The notes beneath the pieces were generated by a model. That model searched no databases, was not told where the DNA came from, and was given only the letters and a program-made list of their open reading frames with translations. DNA of 64,000 nucleotides, from the NCBI GenBank assembly GCA_020796225.1, contig CM036755.1, forward strand, positions 15,129,317 through 15,193,316, read 5' to 3'. Positions 58,401 through 61,014 of this stretch are shown piece after piece; within the stretch, counting starts at the first letter, position 1; each line of letters starts with the position of its first letter. A program made the position numbers and the translations under genes. Source of the DNA: Arion vulgaris. Lineage: Eukaryota; Mollusca; Gastropoda; Stylommatophora; Arionidae.

Positions 58401-60966
58401 CTTATCTGGCTAAGTGGGTAGAGGTCGAGGGAGAGCTACTCTGGTTTAAGTATATATGCAGACATAGGTTGGATGAGATTCACTCGCAACACAGACTAGC
58501 GGAATCCCAGAGTGACTATTAACGCACATCTCTCCCGGCCGATGGGAAAAACTGAACGGATAAATATTAAGGAATGAGGGGTGCATCCAGAGAAGAGACA
58601 TGAGACTTAGTGGAGCAAAACTTGGGCCCGAGATGAGTTGCACGTGAGCCCACATAGGGCGAAATTCTGAGGTGGGGGTCCGAGTTGAGCTCTATGTCTG
58701 GACAGTCCAGAGGCATGGTGGGTGTGAGCAGGGTGAGAACTGATGGACATGGTGGGCAAGCATCAGGACAGAGCGAGTGCACAGGTGGGCCCACCGCTGA
58801 GGCAAACGTGCACAGTGCTAATGGTGGAGCAGCGACGAAAAGGTGTGGCAAGCTTACTTTGGTAGGAAATGTTTGTTTCTACTGACTTGTTCTCTTCAGT
58901 TTTAAGTATAGCTACTGTTTGTTCTTGTGTCCCATACAGTTTATTGTTTCCCCATCGCCCTAGTATTGATTCATTGGCTGCTTTCATAACTGCCTTGTTA
59001 AAACCATCCATTTTTTCTATGTTTTTGTTTTGGGTAGTTGTTATCACAGTTCAAATCTGACATTGTTGCAAACATGCCCCAGTTTCTTTTTTGTAGTTTC
59101 AATGTGACCGTGGCTTATGATACTGAGACAGATGTTCTTCTTTCTTTTTCTTCTTCTGCATTCTCACTAGATTGGGATTTCGGATTTTCTAATAAAGGCA
59201 GCCGTCTGCCTCAGATTATCAGCCACACCATACAGTTTGTCTTGGATGCTGATGTAAGTGGGCCACCTCTTTTTATCAAGTCTGCATACTGGGGTAGTTC
59301 TGTAGGATATAATTCCTATGATTTCTGCTTCCCGTTGTGCCGACCTCTTCCCGCAGTAAGTTTTGGTCACCCTCGTGGTGGTAGGGCTGACATTCTTACT
59401 GCGTGGCTAAATCTCCGAGGCAGATTGGTGACCGTAGAATCCATTATCCCATTCCTCATTGTGAGGGTCGTTGCACCATGTTATGCGCCTTACGGCCTGG
59501 TGCATCCGTTTTCGCAAGCATTTGTTTCGGGTTAGCATTCCCTAGCGAACACGTGCATCTGATTTCAGCCAAACCTCCTTGTCTCTTACGACATGCGTGG
59601 CAGGTAACAGTGGTTCTATTCTTTACACCTCAAATTTGGGCCCCGTTAACCACTCGGGCAAGGCAGATGTTCCATATTTATGATTGTTATTCACTGCCGG
59701 TCAATTGATCAAGTATAATGCATTCAGTTGTATTGCTAATGTCCCCAGTTGTGAAGGCAAGGTTAGTTGTCGATATTGATTTCTATCTCCTTAAGTAAAA
59801 GCTGGATGCATCATCTACTTTGTTAATCAGTTGCTGATTGTTGTCAAGTTTCTCAGTCTTCTACCTCAGTGTCACAACTGTTGGTCTAAGAGTCTATTTC
59901 CAGATGGAAGATGGAGTTGGCTGTCCACTCTTGCCGTTAAGCGTAGGGATCGGAGCTTTAATTTGCGTTCTAGGGCCAGATGAGTCGCCCTTGTTGTGCT
60001 ATATCCGTGTTTATAAAATGTGGTCTTGATATTTTCTTTTATTCAAAGTCTAAGAGTAACCTACCCTTTTCCCCAAAACGGTGACTGTTGAAGTTTCCAT
60101 TGACCAGGCAGTTAAAGTATTTGATCTCCGTTACTACTAGTGAAAGGTGCCTATCAAGAGGATCATATCTTCTTCTTTGCGTTCGTTCTTTACGACCAAT
60201 TTTAGTCACTCATTGTGATATGTTTGATCTTTGCCAAGAACGTGTATACATTGCACATTGGTTTGGTAGGCCCTAAACGCATATACTTCTACACGTTTAG
60301 GACACATGCATCCGATTTCAGCCAAACCTCCTTAGTCACCTCTTACGACATGCGTGGCGGCAGGTAACAGTGGTTCTATTTTTTACACCCCAAATTTGGG
60401 CCCCGGTAATCACTTGGGTGCAGAGGACCATATATATTGTACACTTTTAAGATCTTGCCATTTATTGCTATGTAAGCTTTAAATGATTTCAATTTGACTG
60501 TTTGTAGGAACACAAATCTCTCGGTTAGATAGAGTTTTAAATTATCAGTTCTCCTTGTGTCCCTCTCTGTTAAGCCGGAAGGGTTCATAGCCTCAAAAGG
60601 AGACTCCGTTGTGGGAATTGAAGTGGGTTACTTGTATGCAGGCGATTTTATATGCTGTATGCTTCTCATAAATTTAGAGATGAGAACAAGGAGTTTTTTG
60701 GTAAGAACTCCAGAGGAAGCAACGGAAGCAAAGAATAGAATCAACAAATAGACAGTGTACAAGTATTAAGAGCTTCCGAAAAAACAAATTCATAAATTTA
60801 GAGAGTTAACCGGGGGCATGTTTAAATACAAGAATCGTCCAACTGAATTATTACATTTCATATTGGGTAGATTTACTACATTTTCTAATATTTGTTACAG
60901 ACGGACAGACCTAGGTATCGTGAGAGAGATGGACGCCATGAGAAAAATTTCTGCCAGAACCATCAG
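13396..60966 (+). CDS. NDRG: NDRG-family gene (N-myc downstream-regulated), exons 1-9, 3' end beyond window
   Basis: Host gene assembled by eye from nine exons (coding parts 13396-13491, 16516-16615, 25403-25523, 44288-44350, 51727-51787, 52769-52855, 55438-55515, 56094-56194, 60901-60966). All introns are GT-AG, phases agree at every junction, and about 257 codons are open. NDRG proteins are cytoplasmic alpha/beta-hydrolase-fold proteins linked to differentiation, stress and trafficking, and are thought to be non-enzymatic. Diagnostic segments are [86 protein letters not shown] and [10 protein letters not shown]. The hydrolase nucleophile elbow reads GVGAGA, so the catalytic Ser is replaced, as in other NDRGs. 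The C-terminal part (usually another 100 or more residues) lies past 64000. Introns range from 0.6 to 18.8 kb and are filled with transposons. Confidence 0.95.
13666..13835 (-). repeat. tRNA-derived SINE, minus orientation, in NDRG intron 1
   Basis: The minus strand reads a tRNA-like T-arm (box B-like GGTTCAATTCC), then a body containing GGCACCGAACCGAAGGGTTA and a short A-run. It matches the copy at 44650-44857. The 5' head (box A) is missing here. Confidence 0.75.
13836..14304. other. Intron 1 sequence, unassigned
   Basis: A 91-codon minus-strand open stretch (13986-14261) has no motif that I recognise. It lies next to, but outside, the piggyBac-like remnant. Confidence 0.4.
14305..14560 (-). 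repeat. Terminal region of a piggyBac-like element (repeat R1)
   Basis: Starts with TTAACCCTCTTATTCCTAGC, compatible with a TTAA target followed by CCCT-type termini as in piggyBac elements. It contains CCAGGGCAAGGGAAATAAC and TTCATAACAAATACAATTTC, shared with 47905-48083, 51258-51360 and 51960-52230. It is contiguous with the transposase-like stretch to its right, which suggests that R1 is the 3' end of that transposon. Confidence 0.6.
14561..15300 (-). pseudogene. piggyBac-like transposase remnant
   Basis: The minus strand encodes [20 protein letters not shown] and then [20 protein letters not shown], the conserved N-terminal half of piggyBac transposases (W-S-T-D, P, R-x-R-F, L-x-x-N pattern). 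An acidic stretch lies upstream (DSDYSLFV). Downstream frames (14778-14557) are less certain. There are multiple breaks and no intact DDD catalytic triad, so it is a dead fragment in NDRG intron 1. Confidence 0.55.
15301..15719. other. Intron 1 sequence, unassigned
   Basis: No motif recognised. A 72-codon minus-strand ORF at 15500-15718 shows no family features. Confidence 0.4.
15728..15919. mobile_element. SPIN-like hAT MITE (192 bp) with 8-bp TSD
   Basis: Terminal inverted repeats CAGGGGTTCTCAATCTT (left) and CAGTGGTTCTCAAAC (right, reverse complement) flank a non-coding body. The body contains GGGTCGACGACC..., GGGGTCGCCTAAGA and CACCACAACATGAGGAACTG on the minus strand. The direct repeat CTCTAATC at 15720-15727 and 15920-15927 is exactly 8 bp, as expected for hAT transposition. 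The termini and body match my memory of the SPIN (Space Invaders) non-autonomous family, known for horizontal transfer among tetrapods and reported from some invertebrates including a snail. No transposase is present. It lies in NDRG intron 1. Confidence 0.88.
16080..16452 (-). pseudogene. I-like LINE fragment (RT thumb region)
   Basis: The minus-strand open stretch contains [20 protein letters not shown] and [16 protein letters not shown]. These correspond to WCSLNTHIVKADLP and RLRYLGITFDRSLSF of the larger element at 61-63 kb. A short, broken piece just upstream of NDRG exon 2. Confidence 0.75.
16516..16615 (+). CDS. NDRG: NDRG exon 2
   Basis: Acceptor TTTGGCAG before 16516 and donor GTAAG at 16616. 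Encodes [19 protein letters not shown] and on to FHDIGLN, the most conserved N-terminal NDRG block and the first beta strands of the hydrolase fold. Enters in phase 0 and leaves one base of a His codon completed in exon 3. Confidence 0.96.
16900..17286 (+). pseudogene. RTE-clade LINE family E, left part (interrupted by PLE1)
   Basis: Plus-strand frames read GTLI...[35 protein letters not shown] and LEATEM, the thumb and C-terminal region of RTE-like polyproteins. The sequence stops at the TSD of PLE1 and resumes at 21201. Confidence 0.75.
17300..17650 (-). repeat. PLE1 pLTR, left (minus orientation)
   Basis: CACGTAAAACAAAGTACTAT and AACAACGTTTCGTCCCAAAG recur in all PLE copies in the window. 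A hammerhead-like core lies at 17351-17391 (minus strand). Confidence 0.85.
17659..18015 (-). pseudogene. PLE1 GIY-YIG endonuclease domain (small deletion)
   Basis: Minus strand: [16 protein letters not shown], then [16 protein letters not shown] and [20 protein letters not shown] nucleases use IYAI/YIG strands, an Arg in the helix and a Glu (here in LENRF). The segment NKAYIGET seen in PLE2 is replaced by NILRN, so the second signature strand (YIG) is lost and this domain is probably inactive. It is the C-terminal module of Penelope polyproteins and nicks the target. Confidence 0.85.
18210..19753 (-). pseudogene. PLE1 Penelope reverse transcriptase
   Basis: Two overlapping frames on minus. 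19753-18998 has the N-terminal region ([40 protein letters not shown]). 19016-18210 has the palm: [12 protein letters not shown] (motif A), [18 protein letters not shown] (motif B), HRYIDNYIG (motif C) and NFLDITI. Motif C reads YIDN where YIDD is expected, and the frame is broken near 19000. Penelope RTs are related to telomerase. The junction with the inverted copy is at about 19730-19830. Confidence 0.92.
19790..20800 (+). pseudogene. PLE1 inverted partial copy (internal deletion)
   Basis: The plus strand begins with [17 protein letters not shown], a conserved N-terminal Penelope segment. It then jumps directly to [18 protein letters not shown], the C-terminal RT region, and continues with the GIY-YIG part ([20 protein letters not shown] at about 20515-20580, then broken). 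Most of the RT palm is deleted. Confidence 0.85.
20830..21187 (+). repeat. PLE1 pLTR, right (plus orientation)
   Basis: Inverted counterpart of 17300-17650. Ends with GTACTTTGTTTTTACGTGTT and TTTTACTGCAGTC before the TSD. A hammerhead-like core lies at 21056-21096. Confidence 0.85.
21201..21450 (+). pseudogene. RTE family E, right part after PLE1
   Basis: Frames read [17 protein letters not shown] and on to W/MIANRHGT, the C-terminal tail of RTE polyproteins. Together with 16900-17286 it forms one element split by PLE1. Confidence 0.75.
21530..21892 (+). pseudogene. RTE family F, left part (interrupted by PLE2)
   Basis: [18 protein letters not shown] then [16 protein letters not shown] (RT motif C, ADD intact) and [14 protein letters not shown]. 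The sequence breaks after KSLNKIC and resumes at 22677. Confidence 0.82.
21893..22676 (-). mobile_element. PLE2: 5'-truncated Penelope-like element (pLTR plus GIY-YIG)
   Basis: The pLTR (21893-22240) in minus orientation is followed by an open GIY-YIG frame (22637-22344) with [36 protein letters not shown] and a downstream NHFNDTGH-like HFNDTGHSG. Both signature strands are intact here. A 5' truncation removes the whole RT. I see no clean TSD. The boundaries are inferred from the interrupted RTE. A hammerhead-like core lies at 21948-21987 (minus). Confidence 0.85.
22677..23160 (+). pseudogene. RTE family F, right part
   Basis: Continues with [35 protein letters not shown] and [11 protein letters not shown], the typical RTE C-terminus. 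Ends at an ATT microsatellite (ATTATTATTATTATAAT). Confidence 0.8.
23240..23480 (+). pseudogene. RTE family C, short C-terminal fragment
   Basis: Plus-strand sequence (CAGTGCCAAACTTGGATG, ACAGAGATGAAGTGTCT, CAACAACAAATAAAATGG) is colinear with the C-terminal region at 45880-46050. Broken frame. Confidence 0.7.
23530..25060 (+). pseudogene. RTE-like LINE family D, 5'-truncated
   Basis: RT motifs across frames: [20 protein letters not shown] (fingers), [12 protein letters not shown] (A), [17 protein letters not shown] (B), [12 protein letters not shown] (C, where the second catalytic Asp is Asn) and [20 protein letters not shown] (thumb). The C-terminal tail contains [17 protein letters not shown] and [15 protein letters not shown]. 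The 3' end carries a small hairpin (CGTCT-ATAA-AGACG near 25026-25039). A duplicated 33-bp piece (GAGACTTAAGGATGAGCTG) is seen near 24920-24975. Frameshifts and the altered motif C make it inactive. Confidence 0.88.
25403..25523 (+). CDS. NDRG: NDRG exon 3
   Basis: Acceptor CAATTTCAG before 25403 and donor GTATGT at 25524. Encodes [20 protein letters not shown] and [17 protein letters not shown], matching the family block that follows HDIGLN. Two bases are carried into exon 4. Confidence 0.96.
25524..25829. other. Intron 3 start, nothing recognised
   Basis: Unique-looking AT-rich sequence. Confidence 0.5.
25830..27000 (-). pseudogene. Degenerate Jockey-like LINE: RNase H and C-terminal domain
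   Basis: The minus strand reads, 5' to 3', a linker (26881-26666), an RNase H remnant ([20 protein letters not shown], about 26340) and a C-terminal domain ([20 protein letters not shown], about 26060-26130). The first RNase H Asp region (TDGS in relatives) appears as VTNA. Same family as 8010-8700 and the patch at 10490. Many stops. Confidence 0.6.
27490..27540 (+). repeat. Isolated PLE pLTR fragment (about 45 bp)
   Basis: TATTTTGTAAAACTACAGTA followed by CTTTGTTTTTACTTGTTTCG matches the outer end of the pLTRs at 21110-21145 and 51100-51140. Nothing else of a PLE is seen nearby. Confidence 0.65.
27541..27989. other. Intron 3, nothing recognised
   Basis: No motif assigned. Confidence 0.4.
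27990..28440 (-). pseudogene. RTE-like LINE family G, C-terminal fragment
   Basis: The minus strand encodes [40 protein letters not shown] and [20 protein letters not shown], the typical 3' coding tail of RTE-like LINEs. Ends in a GATGATGATGA stretch. A second copy lies at 46330-46800 on plus. Confidence 0.82.
28441..29239. other. Intron 3, nothing recognised
   Basis: AT-rich and apparently without element signatures. Confidence 0.45.
29240..29350 (-). mobile_element. I-like LINE 3'-terminal fragment
   Basis: The minus strand reads [17 protein letters not shown], the C-terminal Cys-Cys motif shared with 10989-11277, 43.9 kb and 61.1 kb. Confidence 0.6.
29351..29679. other. Intron 3, nothing recognised
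   Basis: Pre-insertion flank of the LINE at 29691. Confidence 0.45.
29680..29690. repeat. Target-site duplication, left copy (11 bp)
   Basis: TGGTAGAGACT here and at 34088-34098. Confidence 0.88.
29691..34087 (-). mobile_element. Full-length Jockey/I-superfamily LINE (4.40 kb) with TSD
   Basis: Bounded by the 11-bp repeat TGGTAGAGACT. The 3' end (left) is an AAG-repeat tail, seen as TCTTCTTCTTCTTCTTCTTC on plus. The 5' leader (about 33.6-34.09 kb) is GC-richer. Domain order is endonuclease, RT, RNase H, C-terminal Cys-His, as in the element at 1560-6041, but sequence identity between the two is modest by eye, so they are separate families. Inserted in NDRG intron 3 antisense to the gene. 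Confidence 0.9.
29776..33580 (-). pseudogene. LINE ORF2 remnant of the 29.7-34.1 kb element
   Basis: The endonuclease starts with [16 protein letters not shown] (33.36 kb), then [30 protein letters not shown] and [11 protein letters not shown]. The linker is at 32.7-32.3 kb. RT has [20 protein letters not shown], motif [21 protein letters not shown] after motif B, and motif [11 protein letters not shown]. RNase H is at about 30.5-30.15 kb with [15 protein letters not shown] and [13 protein letters not shown]. The C-terminal domain [20 protein letters not shown] is at 29.97-29.78 kb. The RT active site is intact, but at least five frame changes across the ORF rule out a functional product. Confidence 0.9.
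34088..34098. repeat. Target-site duplication, right copy (11 bp)
   Basis: Matches 29680-29690. Confidence 0.88.
34150..39640. other. Probable low-quality consensus block, homopolymer-inflated
   Basis: From about 34150 the texture changes abruptly. Runs of A, T, G and C (AAAAAAAA, TTTTTTTTT, GGGG, CCCC) replace normal sequence, and normal texture returns at about 39640. LINE-like coding segments within it carry many frame breaks at runs. This is what an unpolished or low-coverage long-read segment looks like. Any fine annotation here is unreliable. The block lies wholly in NDRG intron 3, so I do not expect an exon to be hidden, because exons 3 and 4 join in phase. Confidence 0.75.
36240..37150 (+). 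pseudogene. Possible LINE ORF1 remnant in low-quality block
   Basis: The plus strand has a less AT-rich, coding-like texture (for example [20 protein letters not shown] in one frame), upstream of the endonuclease at 38.45 kb and in the same orientation. The position fits ORF1 of an I-like LINE. No zinc knuckle can be read with confidence. Confidence 0.3.
38450..40558 (+). pseudogene. I-like LINE: endonuclease and RT (plus strand)
   Basis: Endonuclease-like text at 38.66-38.88 kb ([16 protein letters not shown]) falls in the poor-quality block. From 39656 the sequence is clean: [40 protein letters not shown] (RT N-terminal), [39 protein letters not shown] (motif B) and [10 protein letters not shown] (motif C, with one Asp of ADD missing). 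It is nearly the same element as 61015-63350 in the opposite orientation. Truncated at about 40558, where a minus-strand RTE begins. Confidence 0.85.
40559..40910 (-). pseudogene. RTE family A fragment
   Basis: The minus strand reads [40 protein letters not shown] and KIRIQK, the thumb region of the RTE also present at 6640-7790. Confidence 0.78.
41035..41460 (-). pseudogene. RTE-like C-terminal fragment(s)
   Basis: 41035-41165 matches, in reverse, the 3' end of family E at 21330-21440 (CAGTGCCAGCTGGCGATCAT in place of CATGCCGGTTAGCAATCATG). 41165-41460 on minus gives [16 protein letters not shown] and similar thumb-tail text. Heavily mutated. Confidence 0.55.
41600..41810 (+). mobile_element. 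LINE 3'-terminal fragment
   Basis: The plus strand encodes [20 protein letters not shown] and [14 protein letters not shown], then stops. The same terminus occurs reversed at 59880-60045. Confidence 0.7.
41840..43960 (+). pseudogene. I-like LINE: RT and RNase H (plus strand)
   Basis: RT at 41.9-42.5 kb: [36 protein letters not shown], motif [14 protein letters not shown], motif [17 protein letters not shown]. Motif C FADDIMVY is readable only in a shifted frame near 42460. Thumb at 42.68-42.89 kb ([20 protein letters not shown]). RNase H at 43.3-43.73 kb, with LYTDGSV and [16 protein letters not shown]. The C-terminal Cys motif [18 protein letters not shown] ends at about 43960. Many breaks. 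Sense orientation relative to NDRG, just upstream of exon 4. Confidence 0.88.
43961..44287. other. Intron 3 end, nothing recognised
   Basis: Includes the pyrimidine tract and TTTCAG acceptor of exon 4. Confidence 0.5.
44288..44350 (+). CDS. NDRG: NDRG exon 4 (63 bp microexon)
   Basis: Acceptor ATGTTTCAG and donor GTAAAC at 44351. Encodes [20 protein letters not shown], the YP-x-(M/L)DQLA block that precedes the nucleophile elbow. Phases match both neighbours. Confidence 0.95.
44455..46310 (+). pseudogene. RTE-clade LINE family C, best copy, split by a SINE
   Basis: Pre-RT region [13 protein letters not shown] before the SINE, then [20 protein letters not shown] after it. [22 protein letters not shown], motif [13 protein letters not shown], motif [14 protein letters not shown] (altered), motif [13 protein letters not shown] (F-T-D-D). 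Thumb [17 protein letters not shown]-terminus [20 protein letters not shown] and VGHLTRMP. 5'-truncated next to an AATATTAGTATT microsatellite. Stops at several points. Confidence 0.88.
44650..44857 (-). repeat. tRNA-derived SINE, complete, with 14-bp TSD
   Basis: CAGATGATTTACCT occurs at 44636-44649 and 44858-44871. The minus strand has box A-like TAGCGCGTTGG, box B-like GGTTCAATCCC, a body with GGCACCGAACCGAAGGGTTA and an A-rich 3' tail. It splits the RTE coding sequence between the GTKT and DDLPAEA segments. A second, headless copy is at 13666-13835. Confidence 0.92.
46330..46800 (+). pseudogene. RTE-like LINE family G, C-terminal fragment (plus)
   Basis: Reads [20 protein letters not shown] and later [20 protein letters not shown], matching 27990-28440 in the opposite orientation. 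Directly follows the family C RTE. Confidence 0.8.
46801..47904. other. Intron 4, nothing recognised
   Basis: AT-rich sequence. Short ORFs (46935-47129, 47421-47657) are low-complexity and without motifs. Confidence 0.45.
47905..48083 (-). repeat. piggyBac-like terminal repeat R1, left half
   Basis: Contains CAGGGCAAGGGAAATAACTC and TTCATAACAAATACAATTTG as in 14305-14560. It breaks at TTGTGAACATATA, where RTE family D begins, and resumes at 51258. Confidence 0.7.
48084..48800 (-). pseudogene. RTE family D (minus), 3' part
   Basis: The minus strand encodes [60 protein letters not shown] and [20 protein letters not shown], a close relative of 23530-25060. The 3' hairpin CGTCT-GTAA-AGACG is present near 48100-48113. 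The element is cut at the PLE3 TSD and continues at 51194. Confidence 0.88.
48801..48814. repeat. Target-site duplication of PLE3, left (14 bp)
   Basis: TTATTTCCCTGACA, repeated at 51180-51193. Confidence 0.92.
48815..51179 (-). mobile_element. Penelope-like element PLE3, precisely bounded, with inverted terminal pLTR
   Basis: A 2365-bp insertion between 14-bp TSDs. Minus orientation: pLTR 48815-49140, GIY-YIG at about 49600-49140 ([18 protein letters not shown] and [12 protein letters not shown]), and the RT C-terminal half to about 50764 (matching [19 protein letters not shown] at its truncated end). From about 50765 the sequence flips to plus ([20 protein letters not shown]) and runs through a second pLTR to 51179. 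This is a typical Penelope insertion with a short inverted copy at its 5' end. RT frames are broken. Confidence 0.92.
51180..51193. repeat. Target-site duplication of PLE3, right (14 bp)
   Basis: Exact match to 48801-48814. Confidence 0.92.
51194..51257 (-). pseudogene. RTE family D (minus), 5' remainder
   Basis: Encodes [20 protein letters not shown], directly upstream of VLCQGN in the family D protein. It is the other side of the PLE3 insertion. Confidence 0.85.
51258..51360 (-). repeat. piggyBac-like terminal repeat R1, right half
   Basis: TTGTGAACATGTATGTTGTT and AATTCCATGTAAGTTAGATG match the distal part of the repeat at 14305-14560. This half resumes where 47905-48083 stops. Confidence 0.7.
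51727..51787 (+). CDS. NDRG: NDRG exon 5 (nucleophile-elbow region)
   Basis: Acceptor TTCATTGCAG and donor GTGAGT at 51788. Encodes [26 protein letters not shown] occupies the position of the G-x-S-x-G nucleophile elbow of true hydrolases. The Ser is absent, as in the whole NDRG family. Confidence 0.97.
51960..52230 (-). repeat. piggyBac-like terminal repeat R1, third locus
   Basis: CCCAAGGCAAGAGAACAATC, TTCATAACAAATACAATTTT and TTAATTCCATGTGTTAGATG match the repeat at 14305-14560. It starts near CCCTTTAAGCC. It lies in short intron 5. Confidence 0.65.
52225..52400 (-). pseudogene. RTE RT fragment (motifs A to B)
   Basis: The minus strand gives [16 protein letters not shown] (motif A side) and VIMGVQQGC in shifted frames (motif B). 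Very short. Confidence 0.5.
52400..52640 (+). repeat. tRNA-derived SINE, second family
   Basis: The head carries a box B-like GGTTTGAATCC after GGTCGTT, followed by a body with CAGAGACCCCTAAGATTGCT and GTGCCATTTCTCGGAGTGGG. The body recurs without head at 8728-8850. Lies in intron 5 just before exon 6. Confidence 0.65.
52671..52774 (+). repeat. 32-bp tandem repeat containing the exon-6 splice acceptor
   Basis: The unit CTGAATTGTCTCTTTTATCT plus GACACATTACAG is repeated with exon-like CTGAAT starts at 52673, 52705, 52737 and 52769, exactly 32 bp apart. Acceptor dinucleotides precede 52673 (GCAG), 52705 (ACAG) and 52769 (ACAG). The one before 52737 is mutated (GCAT). Confidence 0.9.
52769..52855 (+). 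CDS. NDRG: NDRG exon 6
   Basis: Acceptor ATTACAG and donor GTAAG at 52856, phase 0 on both sides. Encodes [20 protein letters not shown] and GWIEWGYQK, equivalent to the LNHP-VEGLVLIN-GWMDW block of vertebrate NDRGs. Its first codons are part of a 32-bp tandem repeat. Confidence 0.96.
52856..53279. other. Intron 6, nothing recognised
   Basis: A GC-richer patch at 53050-53220 has no assignable motif. Confidence 0.4.
53280..53870 (-). pseudogene. I-like LINE endonuclease fragment
   Basis: The minus strand contains [10 protein letters not shown] (cf. the copy at 38.75 kb), then [10 protein letters not shown], the endonuclease AGDFN motif. The upstream flank CTGGTCCTCCAGCAGATC also matches 38569-38586. 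Many stops. Confidence 0.6.
53871..54099. other. Intron 6, nothing recognised
   Basis: No motif assigned. Confidence 0.4.
54100..54430 (-). pseudogene. RTE-like LINE C-terminal fragment
   Basis: The minus strand gives GYWRA...[22 protein letters not shown] in mixed frames and GAKFGRDK near the end, the usual RTE-tail text. Confidence 0.65.
54640..55235 (+). pseudogene. I-like LINE RT fragment (plus)
   Basis: [20 protein letters not shown] (motif B side), [15 protein letters not shown] (motif C, ADD intact), then [20 protein letters not shown] of the post-RT region. Related to the elements at 38.45-40.56 and 61-63.35 kb. 5'- and 3'-truncated in intron 6. Confidence 0.8.
55438..55515 (+). CDS. 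NDRG: NDRG exon 7
   Basis: Acceptor ATCAACAG and donor GTAAG at 55516, phase 0/0. Encodes [20 protein letters not shown] and WHWFGK, the lid-domain helix found in invertebrate NDRGs. Confidence 0.95.
55766..55887 (+). repeat. 36-bp tandem repeat, about 3.4 copies
   Basis: The unit is CACAGATAAAATGACTTCTG plus TTGAGTGTGACTATAG. Units begin at 55766, 55802, 55838 and 55874 (partial). Confidence 0.92.
55888..56070 (+). pseudogene. RTE-like LINE 3'-terminal fragment
   Basis: KKSRGR...WIDGI and [10 protein letters not shown] before a stop and an AGAAAAAGAAAAAA tail, a typical RTE coding end just upstream of exon 8. Confidence 0.6.
56094..56194 (+). CDS. NDRG: NDRG exon 8
   Basis: Acceptor TTCCTATAG and donor GTAAG at 56195. 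Encodes [20 protein letters not shown] and [14 protein letters not shown], the helical cap region. Two bases of the last codon are completed in exon 9. Confidence 0.95.
56276..57224. repeat. Minisatellite, about 21 units of 44/45 bp
   Basis: The unit is CTAATCATCATTTTTATGTC plus ACTATTTCATTGTCTTCATC plus a spacer ATGC (44 bp) or ACCCC (45 bp). A second polymorphic site is GTCAC/GTTAC/GTCAT. It lies in NDRG intron 8. Its long ORFs arise from the repeat and are not genes. Confidence 0.95.
57260..57680 (+). pseudogene. RTE-like LINE C-terminal fragment (plus)
   Basis: [66 protein letters not shown] and [12 protein letters not shown], then GATGATGAT. Adjacent to the minisatellite. Confidence 0.82.
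57681..58269. other. Intron 8, nothing recognised
   Basis: No motif assigned. Confidence 0.4.
58270..58499. other. GC-richer segment, possibly LINE leader
   Basis: More GC-rich than its surroundings and next to the 2A-like minus-strand frame. No motif read directly. Confidence 0.3.
58500..58865 (-). pseudogene. LINE N-terminal fragment with degenerate 2A-like motif
   Basis: The minus-strand frame ends its hydrophobic stretch with [10 protein letters not shown] (58675-58698). This resembles the 2A translational-skip motif DxExNPGP found at the N-terminus of some LINE polyproteins. NSDP differs from NPGP by changes compatible with C-to-T and G-to-A transitions. The downstream Cys-containing text could be the PHD-like segment that often follows, but frames are broken. 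Confidence 0.45.
58870..59370 (-). pseudogene. LINE-derived fragment (EN-RT linker-like)
   Basis: 58870-59047 on minus reads [20 protein letters not shown], resembling the EN-RT linkers at 4.45 and 32.55 kb (FNKAI-AA). The stretch 59370-59167 is open but unrecognised. Confidence 0.4.
59440..59690 (-). repeat. SINE-type element with conserved core
   Basis: The minus strand contains AAGAATAGAACCACTGTTAC, then CCACGCATGTCGTAAGAG and GGTTTGGCTGAAATCAGATG. Near-identical to 60290-60420, and the core matches 440-545. Confidence 0.7.
59880..60045 (-). mobile_element. LINE 3'-terminal fragment
   Basis: Reverse complement of the terminus at 41650-41790 (GCTGTCCACTCTTGCCGTTA, then AGATGAGTCGCCCTTGTTGT). 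Confidence 0.7.
60290..60420 (-). repeat. SINE-type core domain copy
   Basis: Minus strand GCATGTCGTAAGAGGTGACT and AAAATAGAACCACTGTTACC, with GGGGCCCAAATTTGGGGTGT. Second copy of the 59440-59690 element. Confidence 0.7.
60430..60600 (-). pseudogene. LINE endonuclease fragment
   Basis: [20 protein letters not shown] and [19 protein letters not shown] on minus. The (L)xVYNIYGP text is typical of the I-like endonuclease middle region. Confidence 0.6.
60601..60900. other. Intron 8 end
   Basis: No element recognised. Ends in the acceptor TTTGTTACAG of exon 9. Confidence 0.5.
60901..60966 (+). CDS. NDRG: NDRG exon 9 (last in window)
   Basis: Acceptor TTTGTTACAG and donor GTATGT at 60967. Encodes [20 protein letters not shown] and IR, equivalent to the RRDLNFER...TLRCPV region, so the next exon should begin with CPV-like text. 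No such exon is seen up to 64000. Confidence 0.94.
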
Positions 60967-61014
60967 GTATGTGGACATAAATGACAACTAGTTATAAGAT
61001 TTCTTTAACGCAGA

